Counted from the stretch's first letter, positions 43,882 through 54,375 are shown. The stretch: 64,000 nt of DNA from Betaproteobacteria bacterium HGW-Betaproteobacteria-16 (GCA_002840835.1 PHCQ01000004.1:1-64000), one strand, 5' to 3'. Notes: a model not told the origin generated them from the letters alone. Made by a program: numbers and translations.

Positions 43882-46281
43882 CTAGTTCAACAGGCGCTCA
43901 GGATTGGCGTCCAGCTTGGCCAGCGCATCGCGCGTGGCGCGAACCGTGAGTGCTTCGTCTTCGCTGGGTACAAGCAGTCCGGCCTGCAAGTAAGCGGCCA
44001 CTCTCGCAGACTGAATCAGAAAGCAGCGACCGCTGTTGGTCACGAAGAGGTACAACTGACCGCGCTGACTGCGCCAAGCCAACTGCACGCTGTTGAGCTT
44101 GCCGTTGTGGTCCAGTCCGAACCAGGAACCGATCTGCAGCTCCACCGCCCAAGCCCGCATGGCTTCGCTCGGCTGGCTGCCACCCTGGTTGATCACCTCG
44201 ATGTTGCTGGCGTCCACGCCGGTGATCATCTCGATGCTCTCGTTGTCGAGGTCCAGATCACCCACGCCACTCTCCGGCAGGAAGTCTTCCAGGTTGGCCA
44301 GCCGCTTGGCCAGCTTGTCCATGCTTTCTTCCGGAATGGCTTCGGTGCGCGACATGAAAGCATCGGCCAAGGTGTCGCTCACCGATTTGATGTGCTGGTC
44401 CTGCAGACCAGCAGGGAATCCCAGCAGCCCCATGCCCTGGCGCAGCCGCTGCAGCAGGCTCGGCAATTGCTGGATCACGCGCGCCCGGTCGTTGCGATTG
44501 GGCTTGGCGCTGGCTGCCCAGAGCAGCTCGCTGGCCACCTGCTTGAGCGAACTGGTTTCTTCGTGCTTGAGCCCGTACTTCACGCTCGCCACGGCCAGCA
44601 CGTCGACCCACACCTTGAACAGGAACTCGCGCACCTCTTCGCGCACCGGTACATCGTCGAGCAGCTTGCGCAGCTCGATGGTGTACTGCACCGAGAGGGT
44701 TTCTTTCTGTTCGATCTGCTGCGCCACACTGACCACGCGGCTGGTGCTGTCCTGCTCGCTGAGGTAGGTTGACAGAAACTTCTGGAACTCGTCAAACACG
44801 AGCTGGAACACGCGCCGGCCCGTTTCCGGATACTGCTCGATCACCTGCACCACGCGCTTGATTTCGGCCTCCAACGCGGCAGATCCCACATTGGTCTCAA
44901 AACCCATCACGCACGAACCCATGCGATCGATGAGCTTGCGCGCCGGATGCTGCAGGGCACTGAAAAATTCGGGTTCGGCCAGCGCCACGCGCAGCACCGG
45001 AATCTGCAAGCGGGCAAACCAGACCCTGACGCTGGGTGGAATGCGCTCTTCAGCCAGAATGCTCTGGAACATCAGCGCCACGACTTCGATCGTGGCCTTT
45101 TCGGTGGAGGTGGTGGCCGCCTGCTTGAGCTCGGTCGTGCGCTGCCGCAAGGCACTGGAGGCGCGCTCCACATGGCTGGCATCCATCTGCATTGCAACAC
45201 CACCGGCGCCTGTTCCGCCATAGGCGGCATCCATGTTGCCGGTTGAAGGCGCACCCACCTCCCTGCGGACCACCGCCATGCTCTGCTGCATGGCCTGCTC
45301 CAGCCTGGGCGATGGCGGGAGAAGCTGGGTGGCCTCGAAATCGCCACCGATCTTGTCCATGAGCAGCCGCTTGAGCCGGCCCACCACGCCCTGGGCCCGC
45401 ATCCGCGCCCGGGCCAGGGGCGTGGCGCTGGTCAGCATGCGGGTTTCTTCGTGCACGCCCATCGATGATGAACCGGCACGCGAGGCCCCGAAGGCCCCCG
45501 GTGCCGAGCTGCCTGCTGGGCCAAACGCGGGTGCCGACGAAAGGCTGGAGCCGGACCCGTCGCGCGACGGCGCATCGCCAGAACGGCGGCCTACCGCCGG
45601 AGGCACCGGCGCAGGTGTGGACCCCGTGCGCGTACCCGGCGCCCGCTTCACCAGCGACTGAAGATCGATTTCCTTCATGACGCCACTGGACACCAGAAAT
45701 TCGTTGGCGGCCTTGTACCCTTCGTGCAGCTTGGTGGCCATGATGGGCAAGAGCGCATCCTGGATCAACGCCCAGGCTTCGCGGGTCATCTGGGCGTCCA
45801 GCCATTGATCCACAAGAATGCGCGCTGTCACGTCCGGCAGCAGCACATCGCCCCGCGGCAATTCCTGCCGCTTTTCCAGATGCTGGATGCGCAGGCGCAG
45901 ATCGTTGAGTTCGGAGGACGACTTGTCGAGCACCCGCATGGCCAGGCGGGACGCCATGATCTGGTCATCGATGGTGCCTTCGGCCACCAGCTCAAGCCGG
46001 CCTGTGCTCAAGGGATTGCCGGATTCGCTGACTTTGGGCAGGAGGCTTCGCTGGAGCGCTTTGCGGCTGCCGTTGAGCCAGGCGGTTTGATGTTTCTGGA
46101 AGGCGGTCCAGGCGTCTCGCCGCTCCTGCATCTCGCGCGCGGGACCTGCCTGGTCGAGAAGGGAGGTCAGCTTCGTATCGCAGGCCCTGACCATTTCGGG
46201 AAGCGCGCGGCCCACGTGAACCACGAACAGTTCACGCGCCTGTTTGGCAAGGGATGAGACGTGCTGATCAGGCGAAACCAC
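43882..46281 (-). CDS. DUF1631 family protein
   Basis: 799-residue, mostly helical cytoplasmic protein of the DUF1631 family found in Beta- and Gammaproteobacteria; function unknown, though relatives have been linked to cyclic-di-GMP and thymidine phosphorylase misannotation. The N-terminal ~190 residues are charged and helical; a low-complexity Ser/Gly/Ala linker lies at about 215-275; the C-terminal ~500 residues are the conserved part, ending with a PilZ-like region (IGSWFGLDHNGKLNSVQLAW, FVTNSGRCFLIQS). GTG start. Located 82 bases after secF on the same strand. Confidence 0.82.
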   Translation of the reverse strand: MVSPDQHVSSLAKQARELFVVHVGRALPEMVRACDTKLTSLLDQAGPAREMQERRDAWTAFQKHQTAWLNGSRKALQRSLLPKVSESGNPLSTGRLELVAEGTIDDQIMASRLAMRVLDKSSSELNDLRLRIQHLEKRQELPRGDVLLPDVTARILVDQWLDAQMTREAWALIQDALLPIMATKLHEGYKAANEFLVSSGVMKEIDLQSLVKRAPGTRTGSTPAPVPPAVGRRSGDAPSRDGSGSSLSSAPAFGPAGSSAPGAFGASRAGSSSMGVHEETRMLTSATPLARARMRAQGVVGRLKRLLMDKIGGDFEATQLLPPSPRLEQAMQQSMAVVRREVGAPSTGNMDAAYGGTGAGGVAMQMDASHVERASSALRQRTTELKQAATTSTEKATIEVVALMFQSILAEERIPPSVRVWFARLQIPVLRVALAEPEFFSALQHPARKLIDRMGSCVMGFETNVGSAALEAEIKRVVQVIEQYPETGRRVFQLVFDEFQKFLSTYLSEQDSTSRVVSVAQQIEQKETLSVQYTIELRKLLDDVPVREEVREFLFKVWVDVLAVASVKYGLKHEETSSLKQVASELLWAASAKPNRNDRARVIQQLPSLLQRLRQGMGLLGFPAGLQDQHIKSVSDTLADAFMSRTEAIPEESMDKLAKRLANLEDFLPESGVGDLDLDNESIEMITGVDASNIEVINQGGSQPSEAMRAWAVELQIGSWFGLDHNGKLNSVQLAWRSQRGQLYLFVTNSGRCFLIQSARVAAYLQAGLLVPSEDEALTVRATRDALAKLDANPERLLN

Positions 46282-46363
46282 AATAGTTTCAGTATGACAC
46301 GAAAGGACACCGCCCCATCAGGGGGCCCGGCCAAGCGTGACAGGTGCCCGGCTGCGATGGCCG

Positions 46364-47326
46364 TTATACAACAGCGCCGGCGTTCGGGTCATCGGGATCG
46401 CCATCTTTGCCATCTTTGCGAGTACCCGGCTTGACCAGGTCCTCGCGAGACACGCCCAGCCACATCGCCACAGAAGCCGCCACAAAAATCGATGAATAGA
46501 TGCCGAACAGAATGCCGATGGTCAGCGCCAGCGCAAAGTAGAAGAGCGTGGGGCCGCCGAAGAGGAGCATGGACAACACCATCGCTTCGGTCGAGCCGTG
46601 GGTGATGATGGTGCGGCTCATGGTGGAGGTGATCGCATGGTCGATCACTTGTGCTGGCGTCATCTTGCGCTGGCGCCGGAACGTTTCCCGGATACGGTCA
46701 AAGATCACCACCGATTCGTTGACCGAGTAGCCCAGCACCGCCAGCACCGCTGCCAGCACCGCCAGCGAGAATTCCCACTGGAAGAAGGCAAAGAAGCCGA
46801 GGATGATGATCACGTCGTGCAGGTTGGCGATGATGGCCGCGACCGCGAACTTCCATTCAAAACGGAACGCCAGGTAGATCACGATGCCGATCACCACCAT
46901 GGCCAGGGCAAGCAAGCCATCCTCCACCAGTTCCCGGCCCACCTGGGGACCCACGAACTCCGTGCGGCGCAACTCCACTGCCGGGTTCTGGGCCTTCAAT
47001 GCCGCCAGCACGACTTCGCTCTGCTGGCCGGCAGACTGACCCGACGCCGTGGGCAGGCGAAGGAGAACGTCCCGGGAGGTTCCAAAATTCTGCACCGGTA
47101 CATCGGCGTAACCCAGGCCCTCGATGACCTGGCGCACAGCACTCAGATCTGCCGGCTGCTCATAGGCCACCTCCATGACCGTGCCGCCAGTGAACTCGAC
47201 CGAGAGGTTCAGCCCCCGCGTGACCAGAAAGAACACCGCCAGAACAAAGGCGATGGTGGAGAACGCGTTGAGGGCCAACGCGTGTTTCATGAACGGGATG
47301 TCCCGGCGGATGCGGAAAAACTCCAT
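46364..47326 (-). CDS. secF: Protein translocase subunit SecF
   Basis: 320-residue inner-membrane subunit that works with SecD to drive late stages of protein export using the proton gradient. Six membrane segments; hallmarks are VEFTGGTVMEVAY, FVGPQVGRELVEDGLLALAM, VLAVLGYSVNESVVIFDRIRE in pieces and MSRTIITHGSTEAMVLSMLL. The C-terminal tail is charged and ends DDPNAGAVV. It follows secD by 96 bases. Confidence 0.97.
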   Translation of the reverse strand: MEFFRIRRDIPFMKHALALNAFSTIAFVLAVFFLVTRGLNLSVEFTGGTVMEVAYEQPADLSAVRQVIEGLGYADVPVQNFGTSRDVLLRLPTASGQSAGQQSEVVLAALKAQNPAVELRRTEFVGPQVGRELVEDGLLALAMVVIGIVIYLAFRFEWKFAVAAIIANLHDVIIILGFFAFFQWEFSLAVLAAVLAVLGYSVNESVVIFDRIRETFRRQRKMTPAQVIDHAITSTMSRTIITHGSTEAMVLSMLLFGGPTLFYFALALTIGILFGIYSSIFVAASVAMWLGVSREDLVKPGTRKDGKDGDPDDPNAGAVV

Positions 47327-47422
47327 GTGATTTATTCCTTGTGAGGAGTTTTCAGAGGAAGCTCATATGCGCGAAGCGCATGTGATGCTGTAACCAAAAA
47401 TTCCATGGTCTTTTTCCGTGAT

Positions 47423-49309
47423 TCAGTTGGACTTGGTGGACACCGAACCACCGGAATCGGGCTTCCATACGGTTCCGATCGCCAGTGACTTGAGTTTGCG
47501 CTGGCGGCCGTACCACATGTTGACCAGCCCACGGCTGAAGAACACCGAAGAGAACATGCTGGTCAAAATGCCGATGCAATGCACCACGGCAAATCCTCGT
47601 ACTGGACCCGAGCCGAACAGCAGCAAGGCCACACCTGCGATCAGGGTCGTGACGTTGGAGTCCAGGATGGTGCCCCACGCGGTTTCATAGCCGTTCTGGA
47701 TCGCTGTCTGGGGCGCTGCGCCCCTGCGCAGTTCTTCGCGAATTCGCTCATTGATCAGCACATTCGAGTCGATCGCCATACCCAGCGCCAGCGCCATGGC
47801 GGCAATGCCGGGCAGGGTGAGCGTGGCCTGCAGCATCGACAGCACCGCCACCAGCAACACCAGGTTGAACGCCAGCGCAATGCTGGAGAACACGCCGAAC
47901 AGCATGTAGTAGATGCTGATGAACACGACGATCACCACGAAGCCCCACATCACGCTGTTGAAACCGCGCTCGATGTTCTCTGCGCCCAGGCTGGGGCCGA
48001 TGGTGCGTTCCTCGATGATTTCCATGGGCGCGGCCAGCGAACCGGCGCGCAGCAGCAAGGCGGTGTCGCTGGCCTCGACCGTGCTCATGCTGCCCGAGAT
48101 CTGCACACGGCCCCCACCAATTTCGGTGCGGATGACCGGCGCCGTGACGACTTCGCCCCGCCCCTTTTCGAACAGGATGATGGCCATGCGCTTGCCCACG
48201 TTCTCGCGGGTCACATCGCGGAAGACCCGGGCACCCTTGGCATCGAGCGTGAGGTGCACGGCGGCTTCCTGCGTCTGGCTGTCGAAGCCGGCCTGCGCAT
48301 CGGTGAGGTTTTCGCCCGTGAGCAGAACGTCGCGGCGCACGATGACGGCACGGCCCTCGCGATCAAGGTAGCGCTCTGAACCAAAAGGCACCGCGCCGCC
48401 ACCGCGCTCTGCCGAAAGTCCGTCCGCGCTTTCGTCGACCAGGCGCACCTCCAGCGTGGCGGTACGGCCCAGAATGTCCTTGGCTTTCGCGGTGTCCTGC
48501 ACACCCGGCAACTGCACCACGATGCGGTCCAGGCCCTGCTGCTGGATCACTGGCTCGGCCACACCGAGTTCATTGATGCGGTTGTGCAGGGTGGTGATGT
48601 TCTGCTTGAGCGCCTGCTCCTGCACCAGCCGCGCTGCCTCGGGCTTCAGTTGGGCTTGCAGGCGAGCACCCGCAGCGTCAGAAACATCGGTGACCACCAG
48701 ATCGGCAAACTGGTCCTGAATCAGGTTGCTCGCAGCTTCCAGGGTCTGGGCGTCGGCGGCGCGCAGTTCGATGGTCTGCCCATTGCGGGTGATCCCGCCA
48801 TGGCGCACGCCTTTCTCGCGCAAGGCCACGCGGAGATCGCCGGCCAGCACGTCCGTGCGGCGCACCAGCGCCGCCGGCATGTCAACCTGCAGCATGAAAT
48901 GCACGCCGCCCCGAAGGTCCAGACCCAGGTACATGGGCGACGCACTCAGACCGGCCAGCCATGCCGGTGTGCGGGGCAGCAGGTTGAGTGCCACCACGTG
49001 GGAAGGATCAGCCGGATCGGTGTTCAGGGCGCGATCGATGGCGTCGCGCGCCTTGATCTGGTCGTCCGTGGTTTCAAAGCGCGCGCGTACCGAATTGCCC
49101 TCGAACTGGATCATCGAGGCCGCAACGCCCTGCTCCGCCAACACCTGTTCCACGCGAGTGGCCGTGGCGCCATCCACGCGCACCGACGACTTGGCCGCCG
49201 AGACCTGCACCGCCGGCGACTCACCAAACAGGTTGGGCAGCGCGTAGATCAGGCCGATCAGCAGCGCGACAAAAATGATCGCGTACTTCCACAGCGGGTA
49301 ACGGTTCAT
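47423..49309 (-). CDS. secD: Protein translocase subunit SecD
   Basis: 628-residue inner-membrane protein with six membrane segments and a large periplasmic domain. Hallmarks: PMYLGLDLRGGVHFMLQVD, RINELGVAEPVIQQQG, IVVQLPGVQDTAKAK, MALALGMAIDSNVLINERIRE in pieces, and AIQNGYETAWGTILDSNVTT. Middle gene of yajC-secD-secF. Confidence 0.98.
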   Translation of the reverse strand: MNRYPLWKYAIIFVALLIGLIYALPNLFGESPAVQVSAAKSSVRVDGATATRVEQVLAEQGVAASMIQFEGNSVRARFETTDDQIKARDAIDRALNTDPADPSHVVALNLLPRTPAWLAGLSASPMYLGLDLRGGVHFMLQVDMPAALVRRTDVLAGDLRVALREKGVRHGGITRNGQTIELRAADAQTLEAASNLIQDQFADLVVTDVSDAAGARLQAQLKPEAARLVQEQALKQNITTLHNRINELGVAEPVIQQQGLDRIVVQLPGVQDTAKAKDILGRTATLEVRLVDESADGLSAERGGGAVPFGSERYLDREGRAVIVRRDVLLTGENLTDAQAGFDSQTQEAAVHLTLDAKGARVFRDVTRENVGKRMAIILFEKGRGEVVTAPVIRTEIGGGRVQISGSMSTVEASDTALLLRAGSLAAPMEIIEERTIGPSLGAENIERGFNSVMWGFVVIVVFISIYYMLFGVFSSIALAFNLVLLVAVLSMLQATLTLPGIAAMALALGMAIDSNVLINERIREELRRGAAPQTAIQNGYETAWGTILDSNVTTLIAGVALLLFGSGPVRGFAVVHCIGILTSMFSSVFFSRGLVNMWYGRQRKLKSLAIGTVWKPDSGGSVSTKSN

Positions 49310-49418
49310 GTTGAGAACAGACCAAAGAGGCCTTCAAGTAGGACAACGGGGTGCCGCCTCAGGACCTGTCCGGCACAAGGCCGGCAGCGCGAGAACCGCA
49401 CCCATGAAAGGACGGATC

Positions 49419-49745
49419 TCAGACGGCCTTGAGCGAGCCCTTGGGCAGCACCTGCACCACGGCGGAGCGTTGCATCTGGACTTCCACGCCATCGGTCAGT
49501 TCCACGCCGATGTAGGTCTCACCGATCTTGGATACCTTGCCCAGCAGGCCGCCCGCTGTGATCACTTCGTCACCCTTGGCAAGCGCCTCCACCATGGCCT
49601 TGTGCTCCTTCTGGCGCTTCATCTGGGGGCGGATCATCACGAAGTACAGCACCACGAACATCAACACCAGGGGAAGCAGGCCCAGCATGGTGTCCTGGGT
49701 GGAGCCGCCAGCGGCGGCTTGGGCGTATGCAGGGGAAATGAACAC
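49419..49745 (-). CDS. yajC: Sec translocon accessory protein YajC
   Basis: 108-residue single-span membrane protein associated with SecDF. Sequence FISPAYAQAAAGG, membrane segment GLLPLVLMFVVLYFVMI, then RPQMKRQKEHKAMVEALAKG and the conserved GDEVITAGGLLGKVSKI. GTG start at 49745 with GGAG nine bases upstream; no ATG gives a family-like N-terminus. Confidence 0.95.
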   Translation of the reverse strand: MFISPAYAQAAAGGSTQDTMLGLLPLVLMFVVLYFVMIRPQMKRQKEHKAMVEALAKGDEVITAGGLLGKVSKIGETYIGVELTDGVEVQMQRSAVVQVLPKGSLKAV

Positions 49746-49875
49746 GGGCAATCTCCAACAGGTTCGATTCAATGAAAAACGCCGAAGGCCCGGGAGGGCC
49801 TTCAGGAAAACCGCCCGGGCGAACTGGTCGCAACAGGCGATTGTATGCGGCGCCCCGTCAGCGCGCCGGCAAGGT

Positions 49876-52800
49876 TCAGGCGGCCTGCACGGCACCTTGG
49901 TTGGGCTGGCGCCATTGCGCCATCAGCGCCGCCCACCGGCTGCGGGTAGCCGCCAGATTGCGCTCCTTTACATGGCCAAAACCCTTGATCTGGTCGGGCA
50001 ATTGGGCAATGCTCAGCGCCAGCGCGTGGTTGCCGGCGTCCAGCTGTTCGAGCAGTTCTTCCACGGTGCTGCGGTATTCGGCAATCAGCGCCCGCTCGGT
50101 GCGCCGCTCTTCGGAACGGCCGAACACATCCAGCGCAGTGCCGCGCAGGAACTTCAGCGGTGCCAGCAGGCGGAAAACGGTGAACATGTACGCACCAAAC
50201 TTCTGCTTCACCAGTTCACCCTTCTCGTTGGTCTTGGCGATCAGGGGTGGCGCCAGATGCACCTTGAGCTTGAAGTCGCCTTCGAACTGCTTGGCCAGGC
50301 GGGCATGGAACGCGGTGTCGCTGTGCAGGCGGGCGACCTCGTATTCGTCCTTGTAGGCCATGAGCTTGAACAGGTTGCGCGCCACCGCTTCGGTCAGGCT
50401 GGATTTGCCAAACGGCGCTTCGCGTTCGCGCACGCGCTGGACAAAAGCCTGATAGCTGGCGGCGTAGGCGGCGTTCTGGTAACCGGTGAGGAATTCCACC
50501 CGGCGCTGGACCAGGCTATCCACCGTTTCGCGCTTCTTGAACTGGATCACCTGGGCGCCGGCCGAGGCAGGCGCAAACAGGGCGATCACGGCCTTGGGAT
50601 CGTGCGCAGCGCGGCGGCCCCATTCAAACGCGGTCTTGTTCTGCGCCACGGCCACGGCATTGAGTTCAATGGCGCGCATCAAGGCAGCAAAGCCCAGCGG
50701 CACCCAGCCCTTTTGCCATGCATAGCCCAGCATCATGGGGTTGGTGTAGATGCTGTCGCCCATCAGCGCGCTGGCGGCGGCTTCGGCGTCGAACACGCCC
50801 ACGGCTGATTCGCCCAGGTTGTTCAGCAGGGCGTCCACACAGGCCTGTGCCGGGTTCTGCCAGTCGGGGTTTTTGACAAACGCGGCCGTGGGCGTGGCAC
50901 TGACGTTGAGCGCCACATGGCTTCGCCCTGCGCGCAGGCGCTGCCAGGTTTCCTTGTGTGCCGCCACGATGGGATCGCAACCGATCACGAGGTCGGCCGA
51001 TGCCGCCGATACGCGCGTGGTGCGGATCGCGTCCTGGTGGGCGCCGATGAGCACATGGCTCCAGGTGGCGCCACCCTTTTGCGCCAGGCCGGCGGCGTCC
51101 TGCGTGACGATGCCCTTGCCTTCGATGTGGGCAGCCATGCCCAGCAGCTGGCCAATGGTGATGACCCCGGTGCCCCCGACACCCGCAACGATGATGCCCC
51201 AGGCCTCATCGCTCAATACCGGCAGTGCTGGCTGTGGCACCACGCCACCGGTCCATTCTGGCGCCCCGGTTTTCTTGTCCTTCTTGCGCAGCTGGCCCCC
51301 TTCAACGGTGACGAAGCTCGGGCAGAAGCCCTTGACACAGGAGAAGTCCTTGTTGCAGCTGCTCTGGTTGATGGTGCGCTTGCGGCCGAATTCGGTGTCC
51401 AGCGGCTCGACCGAGAGGCAGTTGCTCTGCACGCTGCAGTCGCCACAGCCTTCGCACACCAGTTCATTGATGACGACACGCTCCTGGGGATCGACCAGGG
51501 TGCCGCGCTTGCGGCGGCGGCGCTTCTCGGTGGCGCAGGTCTGGTCGTAGATGATGACCGTGGTGCCCTTGATTTCGCGGAATTCGCGCTGCACGGCGTC
51601 CAGTGTGTCGCGGTGCTGGATGGCGATGCCGCTGGGCAGGCCGGTCACGCCGTCGTATTTTTCGGGCTCGTCGGTCACGATCGTGATCTTGACCGCACCT
51701 TCGGCGCGCATGCTTTGCGCGATCTGCACCACGCTGTGGCCTTCAGGGCGCTCGCCCACCTGCTGGCCGCCGGTCATGGCCACGGCGTCGTTGTAGAGGA
51801 TCTTGTAGGTGATGTTCACACCGGCGGCGATGCTCTGGCGCACGGCCAGCAGGCCGCTGTGGAAGTAGGTGCCGTCGCCCAGGTTGGCGAACATGTGCGT
51901 TTCGTTGCTGAAGGGCTGCTGGCCCATCCACGGCACACCTTCACCGCCCATCTGGGTGAAGCCCACGGTGGCGCGGTCCATCCAGATCGACATGAAATGA
52001 CAACCAATGCCGGCCATGGCGCGCGAGCCTTCGGGCACCTTGGTGCTGGTGTTGTGCGGGCAGCCCGAACAGAACCAGGGCTGGCGCTCGGCACCCTGCA
52101 CACCCTGGGTCAGCAGCGTCTGCATGGACTGTTCCTGCGCCGTGAGGATGGCGAGCTGGGCGTCGATGCGCGCCTGCACGTCTTCGGGCAAGCCCAACTT
52201 GCGCAGGCGGCGGGCCACGGCACGGGCGATGATGGCGGGCGACAGGTCGGCATTGGCGCGCAGCAAGGTGTGGGCGCTGGGGTTGGGCATGCTCCATTCA
52301 CCGCCGGTGTGGTCGCCCTCCACCTCGTCGAACTTGCCCAGCACGTTGGGGCGAACATCGCTGCGCCAGTTGTAGAGCTCTTCCTTGAGCTGGTATTCAA
52401 TGACCTGACGCTTCTCTTCCACCACCAGGATCTCGCGCAGGCCGGTGGCGAATTCGCGCGTGGTCTGCGCTTCCAGCGGCCACACCACGTTGACCTTGTG
52501 CAGCCGCAGGCCGATGCGCTGGCAGGTGGCGTCATCCAGACCCAGGTCCAGCAAGGCCTGGCGGGTATCGTTGAAGGCCTTGCCGCTGGCGATCAGGCCG
52601 AACCGGTCGTTCGGGCCGGAGATCACGTTGTGGTTGAGCCTGTTCGCACGGATGTAGGCGAGGGCGGCGTACCACTTGTAGTCGAACAGGCGGGCTTCCT
52701 GGTCCAGCGCGGCGTCGGGCCAACGGATGTGCACGCCGCCGGGCGGCATCTCGAACTCCGGGGTCACGATATCGACCCGCTCAGGGTCGATCATGGCGGT

Positions 52801-53466
52801 GGCGCTGCTCTCCACGATCTCCTGGATGGTTTTCATGCCGGCCCACACGCCGCTGAAGCGGCTCATGGCAATGGCGTGAATGCCCAGGTCCAGGATGTCC
52901 TGCACCGTGGACGGAAAAAACACCGGCAGGCCACAGGCCTTGAAGATGTGGTCGCTCTGGTGGGCGGCGGTGGAACTCTTGGCCACGTGGTCGTCGCCGG
53001 CCACCGCGATCACGCCGCCCCAGGGCGTGGTGCCGGCCATGTTGGCGTGCTTGAACACGTCGGAGCAACGGTCCACACCCGGGCCCTTGCCGTACCAGAT
53101 GCCGAACACGCCATCAAACTTGTTGCTGCCCGGGGGCGCGAAACCCAGTTGCTGGGTGCCCCACAGCGCGGTGGCGGCCAGCTCTTCGTTCACACCCGGC
53201 TGGAACACGATGTTCTGCGCCTTGAGGTGGGGTGCGGCCTTCTGCAGCGCCTGGTCGTATCCGCCCAGTGGTGATCCCCGGTAGCCGCTGATGAAGCCCG
53301 CCGTGTTCTTGCCCACGAGGGCATCGCGCTGGCGCTGCAGCATGGGCAGTTTCACCAGAGCCTGCACACCGCTCATGAAGGCGCGGCCGTGATCCAGCGT
53401 GTATTTGTCGTCCAGGCTGACGGATTCCAGGGCCTGGCGGATGTGATCGGGCAGCGGGGCGTTCAT
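49876..53466 (-). CDS. Fused indolepyruvate/2-oxoacid ferredoxin oxidoreductase
   Basis: 1,196-residue single-chain enzyme of the indolepyruvate:ferredoxin oxidoreductase type, oxidising a 2-oxoacid to acyl-CoA with ferredoxin as acceptor. Order: N-terminal pyruvate-binding region (GFISGYRGSPLGGYDQAL), TPP domain (PWFCSGCPHNTSTKVPEGSR, GIGCHFM, GGEGVPWMGQ), a cysteine-rich ferredoxin-like segment (VCEGCGDCSVQSNCLSVEP with CNKDFSCVKGFCPSF), then the gamma domain (VAGVGGTGVITIGQLLG). In aerobic Proteobacteria this form probably serves aromatic and branched-chain amino acid breakdown. Strong GGGAGG before the ATG. Divergent from an Lrp/AsnC regulator. Confidence 0.93.
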   Translation of the reverse strand: MNAPLPDHIRQALESVSLDDKYTLDHGRAFMSGVQALVKLPMLQRQRDALVGKNTAGFISGYRGSPLGGYDQALQKAAPHLKAQNIVFQPGVNEELAATALWGTQQLGFAPPGSNKFDGVFGIWYGKGPGVDRCSDVFKHANMAGTTPWGGVIAVAGDDHVAKSSTAAHQSDHIFKACGLPVFFPSTVQDILDLGIHAIAMSRFSGVWAGMKTIQEIVESSATAMIDPERVDIVTPEFEMPPGGVHIRWPDAALDQEARLFDYKWYAALAYIRANRLNHNVISGPNDRFGLIASGKAFNDTRQALLDLGLDDATCQRIGLRLHKVNVVWPLEAQTTREFATGLREILVVEEKRQVIEYQLKEELYNWRSDVRPNVLGKFDEVEGDHTGGEWSMPNPSAHTLLRANADLSPAIIARAVARRLRKLGLPEDVQARIDAQLAILTAQEQSMQTLLTQGVQGAERQPWFCSGCPHNTSTKVPEGSRAMAGIGCHFMSIWMDRATVGFTQMGGEGVPWMGQQPFSNETHMFANLGDGTYFHSGLLAVRQSIAAGVNITYKILYNDAVAMTGGQQVGERPEGHSVVQIAQSMRAEGAVKITIVTDEPEKYDGVTGLPSGIAIQHRDTLDAVQREFREIKGTTVIIYDQTCATEKRRRRKRGTLVDPQERVVINELVCEGCGDCSVQSNCLSVEPLDTEFGRKRTINQSSCNKDFSCVKGFCPSFVTVEGGQLRKKDKKTGAPEWTGGVVPQPALPVLSDEAWGIIVAGVGGTGVITIGQLLGMAAHIEGKGIVTQDAAGLAQKGGATWSHVLIGAHQDAIRTTRVSAASADLVIGCDPIVAAHKETWQRLRAGRSHVALNVSATPTAAFVKNPDWQNPAQACVDALLNNLGESAVGVFDAEAAASALMGDSIYTNPMMLGYAWQKGWVPLGFAALMRAIELNAVAVAQNKTAFEWGRRAAHDPKAVIALFAPASAGAQVIQFKKRETVDSLVQRRVEFLTGYQNAAYAASYQAFVQRVREREAPFGKSSLTEAVARNLFKLMAYKDEYEVARLHSDTAFHARLAKQFEGDFKLKVHLAPPLIAKTNEKGELVKQKFGAYMFTVFRLLAPLKFLRGTALDVFGRSEERRTERALIAEYRSTVEELLEQLDAGNHALALSIAQLPDQIKGFGHVKERNLAATRSRWAALMAQWRQPNQGAVQAA

Positions 53467-53488
53467 GGTGAAACCTCCCGCCGAGCCG

Positions 53489-53547
53489 CCTCAAGGGAGG
53501 GGCGCTCCCCCTCAGGGGGCAGCGAACAAAGGTGAGCGTGGGGGGTC
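53489..53547 (+). repeat. GC-rich palindromic repeat, copy 6 (diverged)
   Basis: CCTCAAGGGAGGGGCGCTCC, CCTCAGGGGGCAGCGAAC and GTGAGCGTGGGGGG, a shortened relative of copies 3 and 4. It lies in the 263-bp divergent space between the oxidoreductase and its likely regulator; the remainder of the space shows no firm operator. Confidence 0.6.
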
Positions 53548-53729
53548 ATGTTTGTCTCCAGAGAGTGGGCGCCGCTTCGTGGGCGGTGGTGTTGCAGCAG
53601 CCTGCGCCGGATGGGCACAAACTGCCTTGAGTTTGACGCACAGTGTATGACCCGAGCGGCGACAGGTGTTTGCTTTTCATGCCCATTTTTGCGATCAAAT
53701 AGAAAGCTTCTTGCTCAAAACAGCCAATC

Positions 53730-54239
53730 ATGGAAACACTAGACAAGTTCGACATCGCCATCCTGCAAGAACTGCAGTCGGATGGGCGTCTGACCAACGC
53801 CGAACTGGCCCAACGCGTGGGCTTGTCGGCGGCGCCTTGCTGGCGGCGCGTGCGGGCGCTGGAAGAAGCGGGCTTCATCACCGGCTACCGCGCCGAACTC
53901 AGCCGGGAAAAGATCGGCCTGGGGGTGCTGGCCTTTGTGCGGCTCGACGCGCAGCGCAACAGCGGCGACGTGACCCGTGAACTGGAAGCCGCGATCCGGG
54001 GCATTCCGGAGATCGTGTCGTGCCACTACATCAGTGGGTCGGGCACGTTCGAGCTGCAGGTGGTCAGCCGCGATCTGAACCACTTCAGCGCTTTTGCGCG
54101 CGAGGTGCTGCTCAACCTGCCCAACGTGAAAGACCTTCACACCAGCTTCTCGCTCGGCGAGGTCAAGTCGCCCAGCGCACTGCCGCTGTCACATCTGACT
54201 ACCAAAAGCCTAGGCACGGCAACTCGCACGAGAACTTGA
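53730..54239 (+). CDS. Lrp/AsnC-family transcriptional regulator
   Basis: 169-residue regulator. N-terminal helix-turn-helix LDKFDIAILQELQSDGRLTN and LAQRVGLSAAPCWRRVRALE; C-terminal RAM ligand domain with YHISGSGTFELQVVSRD-like core (CHYISGSGTFELQVVS). It has a C-terminal extension of about 20 residues after the RAM domain. Divergent placement suggests control of the 2-oxoacid oxidoreductase by an amino acid or oxoacid. Confidence 0.92.
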   Translation: METLDKFDIAILQELQSDGRLTNAELAQRVGLSAAPCWRRVRALEEAGFITGYRAELSREKIGLGVLAFVRLDAQRNSGDVTRELEAAIRGIPEIVSCHYISGSGTFELQVVSRDLNHFSAFAREVLLNLPNVKDLHTSFSLGEVKSPSALPLSHLTTKSLGTATRTRT

Positions 54240-54375
54240 GGTTTTTTTGCAACCGCCTGTCATCAAACCTGCACCGTTTAGGCAAATAAACGCAGCAAGT
54301 CTTTGAATCTGTGCAGTTTTACCTGTTTACAGCTTGTAGCCTGCATGGGCTTTTCGTACCATCGCGTCCGTCAAA

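Noticed and set aside
53690..53705. TTTTGCGATCAAAT before the Lrp/AsnC gene as an FNR box
   Set aside because: Only one half-site is convincing and the spacing is wrong.
54210..54250. Intrinsic terminator after the Lrp/AsnC gene
   Set aside because: A seven-T run is present but no stable stem sits directly before it.
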